Below the pieces are notes generated by a model that was given only the letters and a program-made list of their open reading frames with translations, did not search any database and was not told the DNA's origin. Source: Catellatospora tritici (GTDB lineage Bacteria; Actinomycetota; Actinomycetes; Mycobacteriales; Micromonosporaceae). Taken from it: a DNA stretch of 64,000 bases. The DNA lies in contig NZ_JAHRCY010000003.1 in NCBI RefSeq assembly GCF_019083965.1, positions 508,706 through 572,705 on the forward strand, written 5' to 3'. The position numbers and the translations under genes were made by a program. Shown piece after piece: positions 26,511-35,139 of the stretch. Numbering within the stretch: position 1 is the stretch's first letter; every line of letters starts with the position of its first letter.

Positions 26511-26558
26511 CGGGGTGCCGCACGCCACCGCAGGTGCGGCGCGGCTCGTGGCACCCCG
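26511..26558 (+). terminator. terminator-like hairpin after aroE
   Basis: CGGGGTGCC (26511-26519) pairs perfectly with GGCACCCCG (26550-26558). An internal GCCGCAC/GTGCGGC pair gives an alternative fold. It lies about 35 nt after the aroE stop and before the likely promoter of mltG copy 3. Confidence 0.5.
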
Positions 26559-26696
26559 CGCCGCGGGTAGCTCTACTCGGGACACCGGAGATCGCCGCGC
26601 CTCGGTTAGCCTGTGCCCTGTCGACGACACCAGAGGTGCCCGGCCGGACTCCTCGGGCTACGCCAGCCCCCGGCCGGAGCCGGAGAGGGCGCTGCG

Positions 26697-27941
26697 ATGA
26701 CCGAGGACCTGTTCGCCGAGATCGAGGCGGAGCGGCAGCGACGGCCGATCCGGGGTCACCGGCGCGGCGCATCGGGACGGCGTCCGGACCGGTCCCGCTC
26801 CGGTCGCGGGCGGTCGAAACTGGCCCTGCTGCTGGCGCTGGTGCTGCTGGCCGGGCTGGGTGTGGGCGGCTGGGTGGCGTACGACAAGGTGCGGTCGATG
26901 TTCGCGGTGCCCGACTACGCCACCGAGGCGCAGTCGACCGAGGTGACCGTCGAGATCAAGGAGGGCTCCTCCGGCGGTGACATGGCCCGCGCCCTCAAGG
27001 CTGCCGACGTGGTCAAGAGCGAGCAGGCCTTCGTCGACGCCTGGCAGGCCAACCCGCGCGCGGTCACCATCGGGCCTGGCGTCTACCGGCTGCGGGTGCA
27101 TCTCAGCGGGGCCGACGCGGTGCTGGCGTTGCTGGACAAGGCCAACCGGATCGTCAACGGCATCCTGATCACCGAGGGCATGGTCACCGTCGAGATCTTC
27201 GCGCTGCTGTCGAAGAGGCTTGGCATCCCGAAGGCCGACTTCGTCGCGGCCGCCAAGGACCCGATCGCGCTGGGCGTGCCGCAGGAGTGGTTCGAGCGGC
27301 AGGACAAGCGCAAGTCGGCGCTGAACACGGCCGGTGCGCTGGAGGGGTTCCTGTTCCCGGCGCGCTACGAGTTCCCGCCCAACGTCACCGCCCGCGACGC
27401 GCTGCGGCTGATGGTGAAGAAGTTCCTGGACGTCGCCGACCGGCTGGACTTCGTGGACCGGGTGCGCGAGGAGCGACACATCTCACCGTACGAGGCGCTG
27501 ATCGCGGCGTCGGTCGCGCAGGCCGAGTCGGCCCATGAGCAGGACCTGGCCCGGGTCGCCCGGGTGCTCTACAACCGCGTCTATGCGAACATGTACTCAC
27601 TCTGCCACTGCCTGCAGGTCGACAGCGCCATCAACTACTGGCTCAAGCTGCAGGGCAAGGACCCGAAGAACTCCAACAAGATCAAGCAGAGCGAACTCGC
27701 CGACAAACGCAACCCGTACAACACCTACGTCGTGGACGGGATGCCGATCGGGCCGATCAGCAACCCGGGCGAGGCGGCGCTCAAGGGCGCGATGGACCCG
27801 CCGAAGACCGAGGAGATCTTCTTCGTGACCGTCGACAAGCAGGGGACCATGGGGTACGCGACCGACGACGCCGGTTTCCGCGCCATCGTGCGGCAGTCGT
27901 GTGGCAACGGGGTGCTCGTCGGCTCGATCTGCGACGTCTAG
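26697..27941 (+). CDS. mltG: endolytic murein transglycosylase MltG-like (copy 3)
   Basis: A 414-residue paralog with a basic cytoplasmic N-terminus, membrane helix (about 41-61) and YceG domain carrying Glu277 (ASVAQAES), YNRVY and LQVDSAINY. Long identical blocks shared with copy 2 (FVAAAKDPIALGVP, ISNPGEAALKGAMDPP, FPPNVTA) show that these two are recent duplicates relative to copy 1. The ATG at 26697 has GGAGAGGG upstream. A 220-bp leader with a hairpin precedes it, so it probably has its own promoter. Unlike copy 2 it has normal high-G+C codon use throughout. Confidence 0.92.
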   Translation: MTEDLFAEIEAERQRRPIRGHRRGASGRRPDRSRSGRGRSKLALLLALVLLAGLGVGGWVAYDKVRSMFAVPDYATEAQSTEVTVEIKEGSSGGDMARALKAADVVKSEQAFVDAWQANPRAVTIGPGVYRLRVHLSGADAVLALLDKANRIVNGILITEGMVTVEIFALLSKRLGIPKADFVAAAKDPIALGVPQEWFERQDKRKSALNTAGALEGFLFPARYEFPPNVTARDALRLMVKKFLDVADRLDFVDRVREERHISPYEALIAASVAQAESAHEQDLARVARVLYNRVYANMYSLCHCLQVDSAINYWLKLQGKDPKNSNKIKQSELADKRNPYNTYVVDGMPIGPISNPGEAALKGAMDPPKTEEIFFVTVDKQGTMGYATDDAGFRAIVRQSCGNGVLVGSICDV

Positions 27942-28053
27942 CCGGGAAACGCCCCGCGAAGTTCGTCGGCCCGTCACCTGGCGGTCCACCTCGGGTCGCC
28001 GCGGTCGCCTGGACTCACCTCGACATGCTCGCCGCCTGTGGAGGTGCAACAGA

Positions 28054-29154
28054 ATGGACCGCCGGAACCTGTTCGTGGTCGGGGCGCTCGGCGCGGCCGT
28101 GGCCGCCCCCGCGCTGATCGGCGCGCCCGCCTGGGCCGGGGATGATGACCGCATGCGTCCCTCGACCCGCCGCCCGCTCGTCATCGGCCACCGCGGCGCC
28201 AGCGGCTACCGCCCCGAGCACACCCTCGCCTCGTACGAACTGGCCGCCCGTATGGGTGCCGACTTCATCGAGCCCGACCTGGTCAGCACCGCCGACGGCG
28301 TGCTGGTCGCCCGGCACGAGAACGAGATCTCCGGCACCACCGACGTGGCGTCGCGCCCCGAGTTCGCCGCCCGCCGCGTCACCAAGACCGTCGACGGGAT
28401 CGGCATCACCGGCTGGTTCACCGAGGACTTCACCCTGGCCGAGCTGAAGACGCTGCGCGCGGTCGAGCGGCTGCCCGCCGTCCGCCAGCGCAACACCGTC
28501 TACAACGGCCTGTTCGAGGTGCCGACGTTCGAGGAGGTGCTGGAGCTGCGCGAGAACCTGTCGCGCGAGCTGCGGCGCGAGATCGGCGTCTACCCGGAGA
28601 CCAAGCACCCGACGTACTTCGCCGGGATGGGGCTGGCGCTGGAGGGGCCGCTGGTGGCGGCGCTGCGTCGGCACGGCCTGGACCGCCGGGACGCGCCGGT
28701 GTTCGTGCAGTCGTTCGAGGCGGCCAACCTGCGCCGCCTGCGGTCGGAGTTCCGGGTCAAGGCGCCGCTGGTGTTCCTGGCCGGGGCGGGCACGCCCTTC
28801 AACGACCCGCGCCCGTACGCCGACTACCTGTCCCCGGCGGGCCTGGCCGAGCTGGCCACGTTCGCGCAGGGCATCGGGCCGGAGAAGACGATGGTGATCG
28901 GGCGGCTGGCCGACGGAACGCTCGGTGAGCCGACGGCACTGATCGCCGACGCGCACCGGGCCGGGCTGAAGGTGCACCCGTACACGTTCCGCGCCGAGAA
29001 CCAGTTCCTGCCCGTCGACCTGCGCAACGGCACCGTCGCCACCGACTACGGCCGCCTGCTCGACGAGCTGGCCGCCTATATCGCCGCCGGCGTCGACGGC
29101 TTCTTCACCGACAACGCCGACCTCGGCGTCCTCGCCCGCACCCTCGCCGCCTGA
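28054..29154 (+). CDS. secreted glycerophosphodiester phosphodiesterase
   Basis: A 366-residue GDPD-family enzyme that hydrolyses glycerophosphodiesters to glycerol-3-phosphate and an alcohol. The N-terminus MDRRNLFVVGALGAAVAAPA is a likely Tat signal (twin Arg, hydrophobic core) ending near APAWA (about 28). Catalytic elements are IGHRGASGYRPEHT, then FIEPDLVSTADGVLVARHE, with the usual His/Glu/Asp ligands. The ATG at 28054 has GGAGG 9 nt upstream. It is transcribed alone between mltG copy 3 and the aroC operon, followed by a strong hairpin. Confidence 0.92.
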   Translation: MDRRNLFVVGALGAAVAAPALIGAPAWAGDDDRMRPSTRRPLVIGHRGASGYRPEHTLASYELAARMGADFIEPDLVSTADGVLVARHENEISGTTDVASRPEFAARRVTKTVDGIGITGWFTEDFTLAELKTLRAVERLPAVRQRNTVYNGLFEVPTFEEVLELRENLSRELRREIGVYPETKHPTYFAGMGLALEGPLVAALRRHGLDRRDAPVFVQSFEAANLRRLRSEFRVKAPLVFLAGAGTPFNDPRPYADYLSPAGLAELATFAQGIGPEKTMVIGRLADGTLGEPTALIADAHRAGLKVHPYTFRAENQFLPVDLRNGTVATDYGRLLDELAAYIAAGVDGFFTDNADLGVLARTLAA

Positions 29155-29161
29155 CGCTCGC

Positions 29162-29197
29162 GCCCGGCCGCCCGCCCGCCCAGCCGGGCGGCCGGGC
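29162..29197 (+). terminator. strong hairpin terminator after the phosphodiesterase gene
   Basis: Perfect 13-bp arms GCCCGGCCGCCCG (29162-29174) and CGGGCGGCCGGGC (29185-29197) with a 10-nt loop begin 8 nt after the stop codon. Confidence 0.75.
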
Positions 29198-29220
29198 GGG
29201 CGGGCGGGTCAAGGTCACCC

Positions 29221-29279
29221 AAGTTGCCGGGCAATCGTGCGTATCTTGCGACCGCATACGCCCGATTGCCCGGCAACTT
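29221..29279. repeat. interspersed palindrome, family A, copy A2
   Basis: Arms of 24 nt (29221-29244 and 29256-29279) match with a single mismatch, and the loop is 11 nt. The core TTGCCGGGCAATCG is as in A1 and A3, and the arms extend further inward (to GTAT/ATAC). The right flank is TGAACGATCTAGGG. It lies 67 nt after the phosphodiesterase stop, beyond a conventional terminator, so a simple terminator role would be redundant here. Confidence 0.9.
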
Positions 29280-29364
29280 GAACGATCTAGGGCGGGCGTC
29301 CCGTCTGGTGGCATCGGTGGGGCGCGGGGCGGGGGTGAGCGCGGGGCGTGACAGACTGGTGATC

Positions 29365-30543
29365 GTGTTGCGATGGCTGACCGCAGGGGAGTCGCACGGG
29401 CCGGCGCTGGTCGCCGTGCTCGACGGAGTGCCCGCCGGAATCGAGATCACCAGTGACGTCATCGGCGGGGAGCTCGCCCGCCGCCGCCTCGGCTACGGCC
29501 GCGGCGCACGGATGGCGTTCGAGCAGGACGTGGTGACGATCATCGGCGGCGTACGCCATGGCCTGACCCTGGGCAGCCCGGTCGCGATCGAGGTCGGCAA
29601 CTCGGAGTGGCCCAAGTGGCAGACCGTGATGGCCGCCGACCCGGTCGACCCGGAAGTGCTGGCCGCGCAGTCGCGCAATGCCCCGCTGACCCGGCCCCGC
29701 CCCGGCCACGCCGACCTGGCCGGGATGCAGAAGTACGGCCACACCGACGCCCGCCCGATCCTCGAACGGGCCAGCGCCCGCGAGACCGCCGCCCGCGTCG
29801 CCGTCGGCACCGTCGCCAAGGAGCTGCTGCGCCAGGCGTTCGGCATCGAGATCCTGTCCCACGTCATCGAGCTGGGCTCGGTCGCGGCCAAGCCCGGCCT
29901 GGTGCCGGTGCCCGGCGACACCCCGCGCATCGACGCCGACCCGCTGCGCTGCCTGGATCCGCAGGCCAGCGAGCGGATGGTCGCCGAGGTCGACGCGGCC
30001 AAGCGCGACGCCGACACCCTCGGCGGCATCGTCGAGGTGCTGGCCTACAACGTGCCGCCGGGCCTGGGCACGCACACCCAGTGGGACCGCAAGCTGGACG
30101 CGCGGATCGCGACCGCGCTCATGTCGATCCAGGCCATCAAGGGCGTGGAGATCGGTGACGCGTTCACCCAGGCCCGTTCGCGCGGCTCGGTGGCGCACGA
30201 CGAGATCGTGCCGACGCCCGAGGGCGTGAAGCGGGTCACCGACCGGGCCGGTGGCCTGGAGGGCGGCATCACCTCGGGTGAGCCGCTGCGCGTGCGCGCC
30301 GCGATGAAGCCGATCTCGTCGCTGAACCGGGCCCTGTCCACCGTGGACGTCACCACCGGCGAGGTCGCCACCGCGATCAACCAGCGGTCGGACGTGTGCG
30401 CGGTGCCCGCCGCGGCGGTCGTCGCCGAGGCGATGCTGGCGCTGGTGCTGGCCGAGGCGGCCACGGAGAAGTTCGGCGGCGACTCGGTGGCCGAGATGCG
30501 CCGCAACCTCGCCGGATACCTCGACAACCTGCTGATCCGCTGA
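29365..30543 (+). CDS. aroC: chorismate synthase
   Basis: A 392-residue FMN-dependent enzyme converting EPSP to chorismate, the last common shikimate step. Conserved elements are [13 protein letters not shown] at the N-terminus, [15 protein letters not shown] [12 protein letters not shown] near 111-122, [17 protein letters not shown], and a C-terminal motif with [19 protein letters not shown]. The GTG at 29365 gives the family's usual N-terminus ([12 protein letters not shown]). CAGACT is placed 7 nt before it, close to the leaderless pattern seen elsewhere here. It heads the aroC-aroK-aroB-aroQ operon. Confidence 0.96.
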   Translation: MLRWLTAGESHGPALVAVLDGVPAGIEITSDVIGGELARRRLGYGRGARMAFEQDVVTIIGGVRHGLTLGSPVAIEVGNSEWPKWQTVMAADPVDPEVLAAQSRNAPLTRPRPGHADLAGMQKYGHTDARPILERASARETAARVAVGTVAKELLRQAFGIEILSHVIELGSVAAKPGLVPVPGDTPRIDADPLRCLDPQASERMVAEVDAAKRDADTLGGIVEVLAYNVPPGLGTHTQWDRKLDARIATALMSIQAIKGVEIGDAFTQARSRGSVAHDEIVPTPEGVKRVTDRAGGLEGGITSGEPLRVRAAMKPISSLNRALSTVDVTTGEVATAINQRSDVCAVPAAAVVAEAMLALVLAEAATEKFGGDSVAEMRRNLAGYLDNLLIR

Positions 30544-30554
30544 GGAGGACCCCC

Positions 30555-31061
30555 GTGACCAAGCCGTTGTGCGTGCTCGTCGGCGCGCCCGGAGCGGGCA
30601 AGACCACCGTCGGGCAGCTGCTGGCACAGCAGTACGGGGTCGCGTTCCGCGACACCGACGCCGACATCGAGGCGGCCGCGGGCAAGCCCATCTCCGACAT
30701 CTTCATCGACGAGGGCGAGCCGCACTTCCGCGAGCTGGAGTCGGCGGCGCTGGCCGCGGCGCTGGCCGAGCACGACGGCGTGCTGGCGCTGGGCGGCGGC
30801 GCGGTGCTGGCCGAGGCCAACCGAGCGCTGCTCGCCGGGCACACGGTGGCGTACCTGAGCGTGGAGCTGTCCGACGCGGTGCAGCGGATCGGGCTGGGCG
30901 CGGGACGGCCGCTGCTGGCCCTGAATCCGCGTGCCACGCTGCGGTTCCTGCTCGACCAGCGACGGCCGCTCTATCAGGAGGTCGCGACGGTCACCGTGGT
31001 CACCGACGGGCGCGGCCCGGAGGAGATCGCGCAGGAGCTGTCCGAGCTGCTGAAGGGCTGA
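30555..31061 (+). CDS. aroK: shikimate kinase
   Basis: A 168-residue P-loop kinase phosphorylating shikimate at the 3-hydroxyl. Walker A is GAPGAGKTT (10-18). DTDADIE binds metal and substrate, and LGGGAVL supplies the substrate glycine loop. The LID region contains the Arg in GAGRPLL. The GTG at 30555 has AGGAGG 6 nt upstream and begins 11 nt after aroC. Confidence 0.96.
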   Translation: MTKPLCVLVGAPGAGKTTVGQLLAQQYGVAFRDTDADIEAAAGKPISDIFIDEGEPHFRELESAALAAALAEHDGVLALGGGAVLAEANRALLAGHTVAYLSVELSDAVQRIGLGAGRPLLALNPRATLRFLLDQRRPLYQEVATVTVVTDGRGPEEIAQELSELLKG

Positions 31062-31066
31062 GACGC

Positions 31067-32143
31067 GTGAGCGAGGACATCCGCATCCCGGTCGGCGGTG
31101 AGCGGCCGTACGAGGTGGTCGTCGGCGACGACGTGCTCGGCGAGCTGCCCGGCCTGGTCAAGGGCGCGGCCCGGGTGGCCGTGCTGCACCCCGCGCCAGT
31201 GCGCGGCTGGGCCGACCGGGTCCGGGACGTGCTCGCCGCCGCGGGCGTCGAGGTGACCATGATCGAGGTGCCCGACGCCGAGGCGGGCAAGACCGTCGAG
31301 GTGGCCCAGCGCTGCTGGGAGGAGCTGGGCGCGGCGCAGTTCACCCGCTCCGACGCGGTCGTCGGCGTGGGCGGCGGCGCCGCCACCGACCTGGCCGGGT
31401 TCGTCGCCGCCTGCTGGCTGCGCGGCGTGGCCTGGGTGCCGGTCTCCACCAGCGTCAACGGCATGGTCGACGCGGCCGTCGGCGGCAAGACCGGGGTGAA
31501 CACCGCCGCCGGGAAGAACCTGGTCGGCGCGTTCTACCCGCCCGCCGGGGTGCTGTGCCCGGTGCCCGCGCTGGCCACGCTGCCCGACGCGCAGCTGCGC
31601 GCCGGGATGGCCGAGGTGGTCAAGGGCGGCTTCATCGCCGACCCGGTGATCCTCGACCTGATCGAGGCCGACCCGGTGGCGGCGCTGGACCCGGCCGGGC
31701 CGGTGCTGCGCGAGCTGATCGCCCGCAAGATCAGCGTCAAGGCCCGGGTCGTGGGCGAGGACCTGCGCGAGTCCGGCCTGCGCGAGATCCTGAACTACGG
31801 CCACACGCTCGGGCACGCCGTCGAGCGGCTGGAGGCGTACCGCTGGTCGCACGGGCACGCCGTCAGCGTCGGCCTGGTGTACGCGGCACGCCTGGGCGTG
31901 CTGACCGGCCGCCTCACCGAGGCCGACGAGCAGCGCCACCGCGACATCCTGCGCTCGCTCGACCTGCCCGTCACCTACCATGCCGGAGCCTGGGACGAAC
32001 TGCGCGCGGTGATGTCGGTGGACAAGAAGGCGCGCGGCCGGGCACTGCGGTTCGTGCTGCTCGACGGCGTCGGCCGCCCGGTGACCGTGCCCATCGACGA
32101 CGAGGCGCTGCTGGCGCGGGCCTATGCCGCCGTCACCCCCTGA
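31067..32143 (+). CDS. aroB: 3-dehydroquinate synthase
   Basis: A 358-residue NAD- and metal-dependent enzyme of the shikimate pathway that cyclises DAHP to 3-dehydroquinate. Conserved blocks are [14 protein letters not shown] (NAD site), [19 protein letters not shown], and the metal ligands in [11 protein letters not shown] and [11 protein letters not shown]. The GTG at 31067 follows aroK by 5 nt with GAAGGG inside the aroK 3' end. Confidence 0.96.
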   Translation: MSEDIRIPVGGERPYEVVVGDDVLGELPGLVKGAARVAVLHPAPVRGWADRVRDVLAAAGVEVTMIEVPDAEAGKTVEVAQRCWEELGAAQFTRSDAVVGVGGGAATDLAGFVAACWLRGVAWVPVSTSVNGMVDAAVGGKTGVNTAAGKNLVGAFYPPAGVLCPVPALATLPDAQLRAGMAEVVKGGFIADPVILDLIEADPVAALDPAGPVLRELIARKISVKARVVGEDLRESGLREILNYGHTLGHAVERLEAYRWSHGHAVSVGLVYAARLGVLTGRLTEADEQRHRDILRSLDLPVTYHAGAWDELRAVMSVDKKARGRALRFVLLDGVGRPVTVPIDDEALLARAYAAVTP

Positions 32144-32162
32144 GCAGGCTGGGAGCGCCGAC

Positions 32163-32597
32163 ATGAAGGTGTACGTACTCAACGGAGTCAACCTCGGCCG
32201 CCTCGGCACCCGCCAGGTCGACGTGTACGGCATGACGTCGTACGCGGGCCTGGTCGAGCTGTGTGAGAAGACCGGGGCGCTGCTGGGGCTGGACGTCGAG
32301 TGCCGCCAGACCGACAGCGAGGCCGAGCTGGTGGGCTGGCTGCACCAGGCCGCCGACGAGCGGGCCGCGGTGCTGCTCAACCCGGGCGCCTGGAGCCACT
32401 ACTCGTACGCGGTGCGCGACGCCTGCGCCATGCTCAACGGTCCGCTGGTCGAGGTGCACATCTCCAACATCCACGCCCGCGAGGAGTTCCGGCACCACTC
32501 GGTCATCTCGGCGGTGGCCACCGGCGTCATCTGCGGCCTCGGCGTGGACGGTTACCGGCTGGCGCTGGAGCACCTGTTCAACCGCCTCAACGCGTAG
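32163..32597 (+). CDS. aroQ: type II 3-dehydroquinate dehydratase
   Basis: A 144-residue enzyme converting 3-dehydroquinate to 3-dehydroshikimate. The N-terminal [18 protein letters not shown] carries the catalytic Arg and Tyr. [15 protein letters not shown] and [18 protein letters not shown] supply the His and substrate contacts. The ATG at 32163 has GGGAGC upstream, 19 nt after aroB. Its stop is only 3 nt from the stop of the convergent lipoprotein gene. Confidence 0.95.
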   Translation: MKVYVLNGVNLGRLGTRQVDVYGMTSYAGLVELCEKTGALLGLDVECRQTDSEAELVGWLHQAADERAAVLLNPGAWSHYSYAVRDACAMLNGPLVEVHISNIHAREEFRHHSVISAVATGVICGLGVDGYRLALEHLFNRLNA

Positions 32598-32600
32598 CCG

Positions 32601-33146
32601 TCAGCGTAGCTTCGCGGCGGCGGCGGGCAGGGTGCCCGGCGACGGTCCCGCGCGGGTGCCCACGGGTGTGACCGCGAACCACCTGCCGTCCAGGCCGTGG
32701 CCGAAGGTGTCGCCGGGCATGCGGTCGCCGCGGTAGCCGTACAGCGGCCAGCCTGCCAGGGTGAGCTGGTAGCCCCCGTCGGGGCGCAGCACCGAGCCGA
32801 TGAGCTGCCGGTCGATGCCCTCGACCCGCACCGGGTCGGTGGCGGGCACCGGCAGCCAGCCCGCCACACACTCGTCCACGCACACCGCGCGCGAAGGCGC
32901 GGCCGAGTCGCCGTCATAGCGGTAGAGCACGTACCCCTGCACGTCGATGACGATCCAGCCCAGGGTGTCGGAGCGGATCCCGAACAGCGCCGGGTGCGGC
33001 GGGGAGGCCCGCGGCGGTGACGGCTGGGCGGTCGGGGCGGTCGGCGAGGTACTGTCGCAACCCGCCAACACGGCTATGAGCAGCGACAACGTCGCCGCCA
33101 GGGCGCGGCGCGCGACCGGGCCCACCGTTTCCACCGGGTTACTCAT
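32601..33146 (-). CDS. COG4315-type predicted lipoprotein
   Basis: A 181-residue lipoprotein. The signal peptide ends in a lipobox VLAGC with Cys30, followed by a Thr/Pro/Ser linker. The mature part has two copies of the Y-x-(F/W/Y)-x-x-D motif typical of this secreted-repeat family: YVLYRYDGD and PLYGYRGD. Its function is unknown. The ATG at 33146 has GAGG upstream. It is divergent from a solute-binding lipoprotein with a dyad between them, so the two may respond to the same regulator. Confidence 0.85.
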   Translation of the reverse strand: MSNPVETVGPVARRALAATLSLLIAVLAGCDSTSPTAPTAQPSPPRASPPHPALFGIRSDTLGWIVIDVQGYVLYRYDGDSAAPSRAVCVDECVAGWLPVPATDPVRVEGIDRQLIGSVLRPDGGYQLTLAGWPLYGYRGDRMPGDTFGHGLDGRWFAVTPVGTRAGPSPGTLPAAAAKLR

Positions 33147-33177
33147 CCAATCCTCACGCACGTCGGTGCAGGATTGG
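33147..33177. promoter_or_regulatory. candidate operator dyad in a divergent promoter
   Basis: Arms CCAATCCT (33147-33154) and AGGATTGG (33170-33177) are perfectly complementary, with an inner GCAC/GTGC pair centred on the same point. The dyad fills most of the 54 bp between the divergent lipoprotein genes and touches the lipoprotein start codon. A dimeric repressor binding here would control both genes. It could also fold as an RNA hairpin. Confidence 0.5.
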
Positions 33178-33200
33178 CACCTTACGGGAGAAGGAGGGCT

Positions 33201-34352
33201 GTGCGAACCCCGGCTGTGCGTACCCGCTGGACCCTGACGGCGCTGCTCGGGCTGGCCGCGCTGGCCGGCTGTGACGCCGCCGCGCCGGTGGCCGCCCAGC
33301 CTGCCGCCTGCGACCGGGCGGTGGCGGTGTTCGGGCCGCTCAGCGGGGACTCGGCCGACCTGGGCGGCAACATCCGCTCCGGCGCGGCGCTGGCCTTCGC
33401 CGAGTACAACCAGCGCCACCCCGACTGCCAGGCGCGGCTGCTGGACTTCGACTCCCAGGCCGACCCGAAGCAGGCCCCGGCGCTGGCCCAGCGGCTGGTG
33501 GCCGATCCGCGCATCGTCGGCGTGATCGGTCCGGCGTTCTCCGGGGAGTCGGAGGCGGCCGGGCCGCTGCTGGCCCAGGGCGGCGTCCCGATCCTCACCA
33601 CCTCGGCCACCCGTACCAACCTCAGCCTGCGCGGCTGGGCCACCTTCCACCGGCTGCTCGGCAACGACGCGGCCCAGGGCCCGGCCGCGGCCCGCTACAT
33701 CGACGCGGTGCTGCGCGGGCGCAAGGTCTTCGTCATCGACGACGGCGGCGCGTACGGTCAGGGCCTGGCCGACGAGGTCGCCGCGACGCTGAGCGGGCGG
33801 GTGGTGCAGCGGGCCGTGGTCGCGCCCCGGCAGCTCGACTTCTCGGCCGTGGTCAGCCAGATCCACTCCGCCGGGGCCGACGTGGTCTTCTACGGCGGCT
33901 ACTACTCCGGCGCGGGCACGCTGCTGCACGCCATGCGCCAGGCCGGGGTGAAGGCGGTGTTCGTGGCCGGCGACGGCGTCAAGGACGCGGGCTTCATCCG
34001 CGCCGCGGGCGTCACCGCGGCCCAGGGCGCCATCATCACCTGTGCCTGCCTGCCGCCCGAGCGGGCGTCGGGCGGCTTTCCGGAGCGCTACCGCGCCGCG
34101 TTCGGCCGCGACGCCGCGACCTACAGCGCGGAGGCGTACGACGCCGCCACCATCCTGCTGTCCGGCCTCGAAGCCGGGCACACCGACCGCGACGCGCTGG
34201 AGCGCTGGGTCGACGCCTACACCGCCGACGGCGTCACCGGTCGCATCCAGTTCACCCCACAGGGGGAACTGGTCGACGGGGCGGTGGTCGTCTGGGCGTA
34301 CCGCGTCCACGACGGCCTCGTCACCACCGACCAGCAGATCCCGAAGCCCTGA
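33201..34352 (+). CDS. branched-chain amino-acid-type ABC substrate-binding lipoprotein
   Basis: A 383-residue lipoprotein with lipobox LAGC (Cys24) and a type I periplasmic-binding fold (LivJ/Peripla_BP_6-like). VAVFGPLSGDSADLGGNIRSG begins the first lobe, VGVIGPAFSGESEAA forms the ligand-site loop, and YGGYYSGAG and AEAYDAATIL are in the second lobe. No permease or ATPase genes are adjacent, so it is an orphan binding protein, perhaps a sensor partner or served by transporters elsewhere. The GTG at 33201 has AAGGAGGG upstream. Confidence 0.9.
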   Translation: MRTPAVRTRWTLTALLGLAALAGCDAAAPVAAQPAACDRAVAVFGPLSGDSADLGGNIRSGAALAFAEYNQRHPDCQARLLDFDSQADPKQAPALAQRLVADPRIVGVIGPAFSGESEAAGPLLAQGGVPILTTSATRTNLSLRGWATFHRLLGNDAAQGPAAARYIDAVLRGRKVFVIDDGGAYGQGLADEVAATLSGRVVQRAVVAPRQLDFSAVVSQIHSAGADVVFYGGYYSGAGTLLHAMRQAGVKAVFVAGDGVKDAGFIRAAGVTAAQGAIITCACLPPERASGGFPERYRAAFGRDAATYSAEAYDAATILLSGLEAGHTDRDALERWVDAYTADGVTGRIQFTPQGELVDGAVVVWAYRVHDGLVTTDQQIPKP

Positions 34353-34370
34353 GCACGAGAGGAGCCCGAC

Positions 34371-34985
34371 GTGGCCACCACCCTGATCGCGACCGCTCCA
34401 CCGAGCACCGCGCAGGCGCTGCACCAGGCGCTGGCCGATGCCCCCGGCGGGGCGTACCCGCTGCTGGAGGCGGCACTGGGCTGGCACGAGCTGCGCCCGT
34501 CCGGCTGGCACCGCACCGACGCGCCCGCCCGCGCCACCGCCGTCGCACAGGTCCCCACCGAGGTCGCCGCGACCCGGCTGGCGAGCCTGCTGTCCACGCT
34601 GACCTGGGCCAGTGTCGCCCCGGCCGGAGCCGGCTGGCGGGTGGAGGTGCCGGTCGGGTCGTATCACCGGATCACCCGCGCGCTGACCGGCGCCTGGCGC
34701 AGCCGCGAACACGTCCTGGCCACGCCCGGCCGGGGGATGGAAGGGCACCAGGCCGCGATCGGGTTGTGGCGGATGGCGCTGCTGGTCGGCTCGCCCGAGC
34801 TGCATCCGGGGGCGCTGGCGGTGCGGGTCGGCTCGCCCGCGACCGCGCAGATCCTGGTCGTGGCGGCGCGACGGCTCGGGCTGACCGCCCTGTCCGACGG
34901 CCCGTGCGACGGCCGCCACGCGGTCCGCGTCCTCGGCCGCGACCACGTCCACCAGCTCCTCGGCGAAGCCACCGCCCGCCGCTGA
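34371..34985 (+). CDS. WhiA-like LAGLIDADG-fold protein lacking the HTH domain
   Basis: A 204-residue protein. The segment from about residue 125, with WRMALLVGSPELHPGALAVR, then ATAQILVVAARRLGLTALSD and AVRVLGRDHVHQLLGEA, follows the pattern of the second LAGLIDADG half of the sporulation regulator WhiA (WR-AFLA-GS---P---LEV----A--L---ARRLG--A---V-----IRD-----LL). The first half could be the other WhiA half-domain. The C-terminal helix-turn-helix of WhiA is absent. I base this on motif resemblance only. It starts at a GTG with AGAGGAG upstream, 18 nt after the substrate-binding gene, so the two may share a transcript. Confidence 0.6.
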   Translation: MATTLIATAPPSTAQALHQALADAPGGAYPLLEAALGWHELRPSGWHRTDAPARATAVAQVPTEVAATRLASLLSTLTWASVAPAGAGWRVEVPVGSYHRITRALTGAWRSREHVLATPGRGMEGHQAAIGLWRMALLVGSPELHPGALAVRVGSPATAQILVVAARRLGLTALSDGPCDGRHAVRVLGRDHVHQLLGEATARR

Positions 34986-35051
34986 CCTGGTACACGGGAC
35001 GGCGGCTCCACCGGACCGGCTCCGGGCGGACCGGCTCCGCACCCCCCTAGC

Positions 35052-35116
35052 ATCGACGCTGGCCTATCTGGAAGACGATTCTCGTGGAAATGTCCTCTGG
35101 ATAGGCCAGTGTCGAT
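35052..35116. repeat. interspersed palindrome, family B, copy B1
   Basis: Arms of 25 nt (35052-35076 and 35092-35116) enclose a 15-nt loop. Four positions differ from perfect complementarity; read as plus-strand RNA, three of these are G-U pairs and one is A-C. The core is ATCGACGCTGGCCTAT. It lies 67 nt after the WhiA-like gene, between convergent genes. Confidence 0.88.
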
Positions 35117-35139
35117 TGAAAACAGGACGGGGACGGCGG

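Noticed and set aside
26477..26696. A small gene between aroE and mltG copy 3
   Set aside because: No frame has a start with a ribosome-binding site or a recognisable protein pattern. The region is better explained as a terminator plus promoter.
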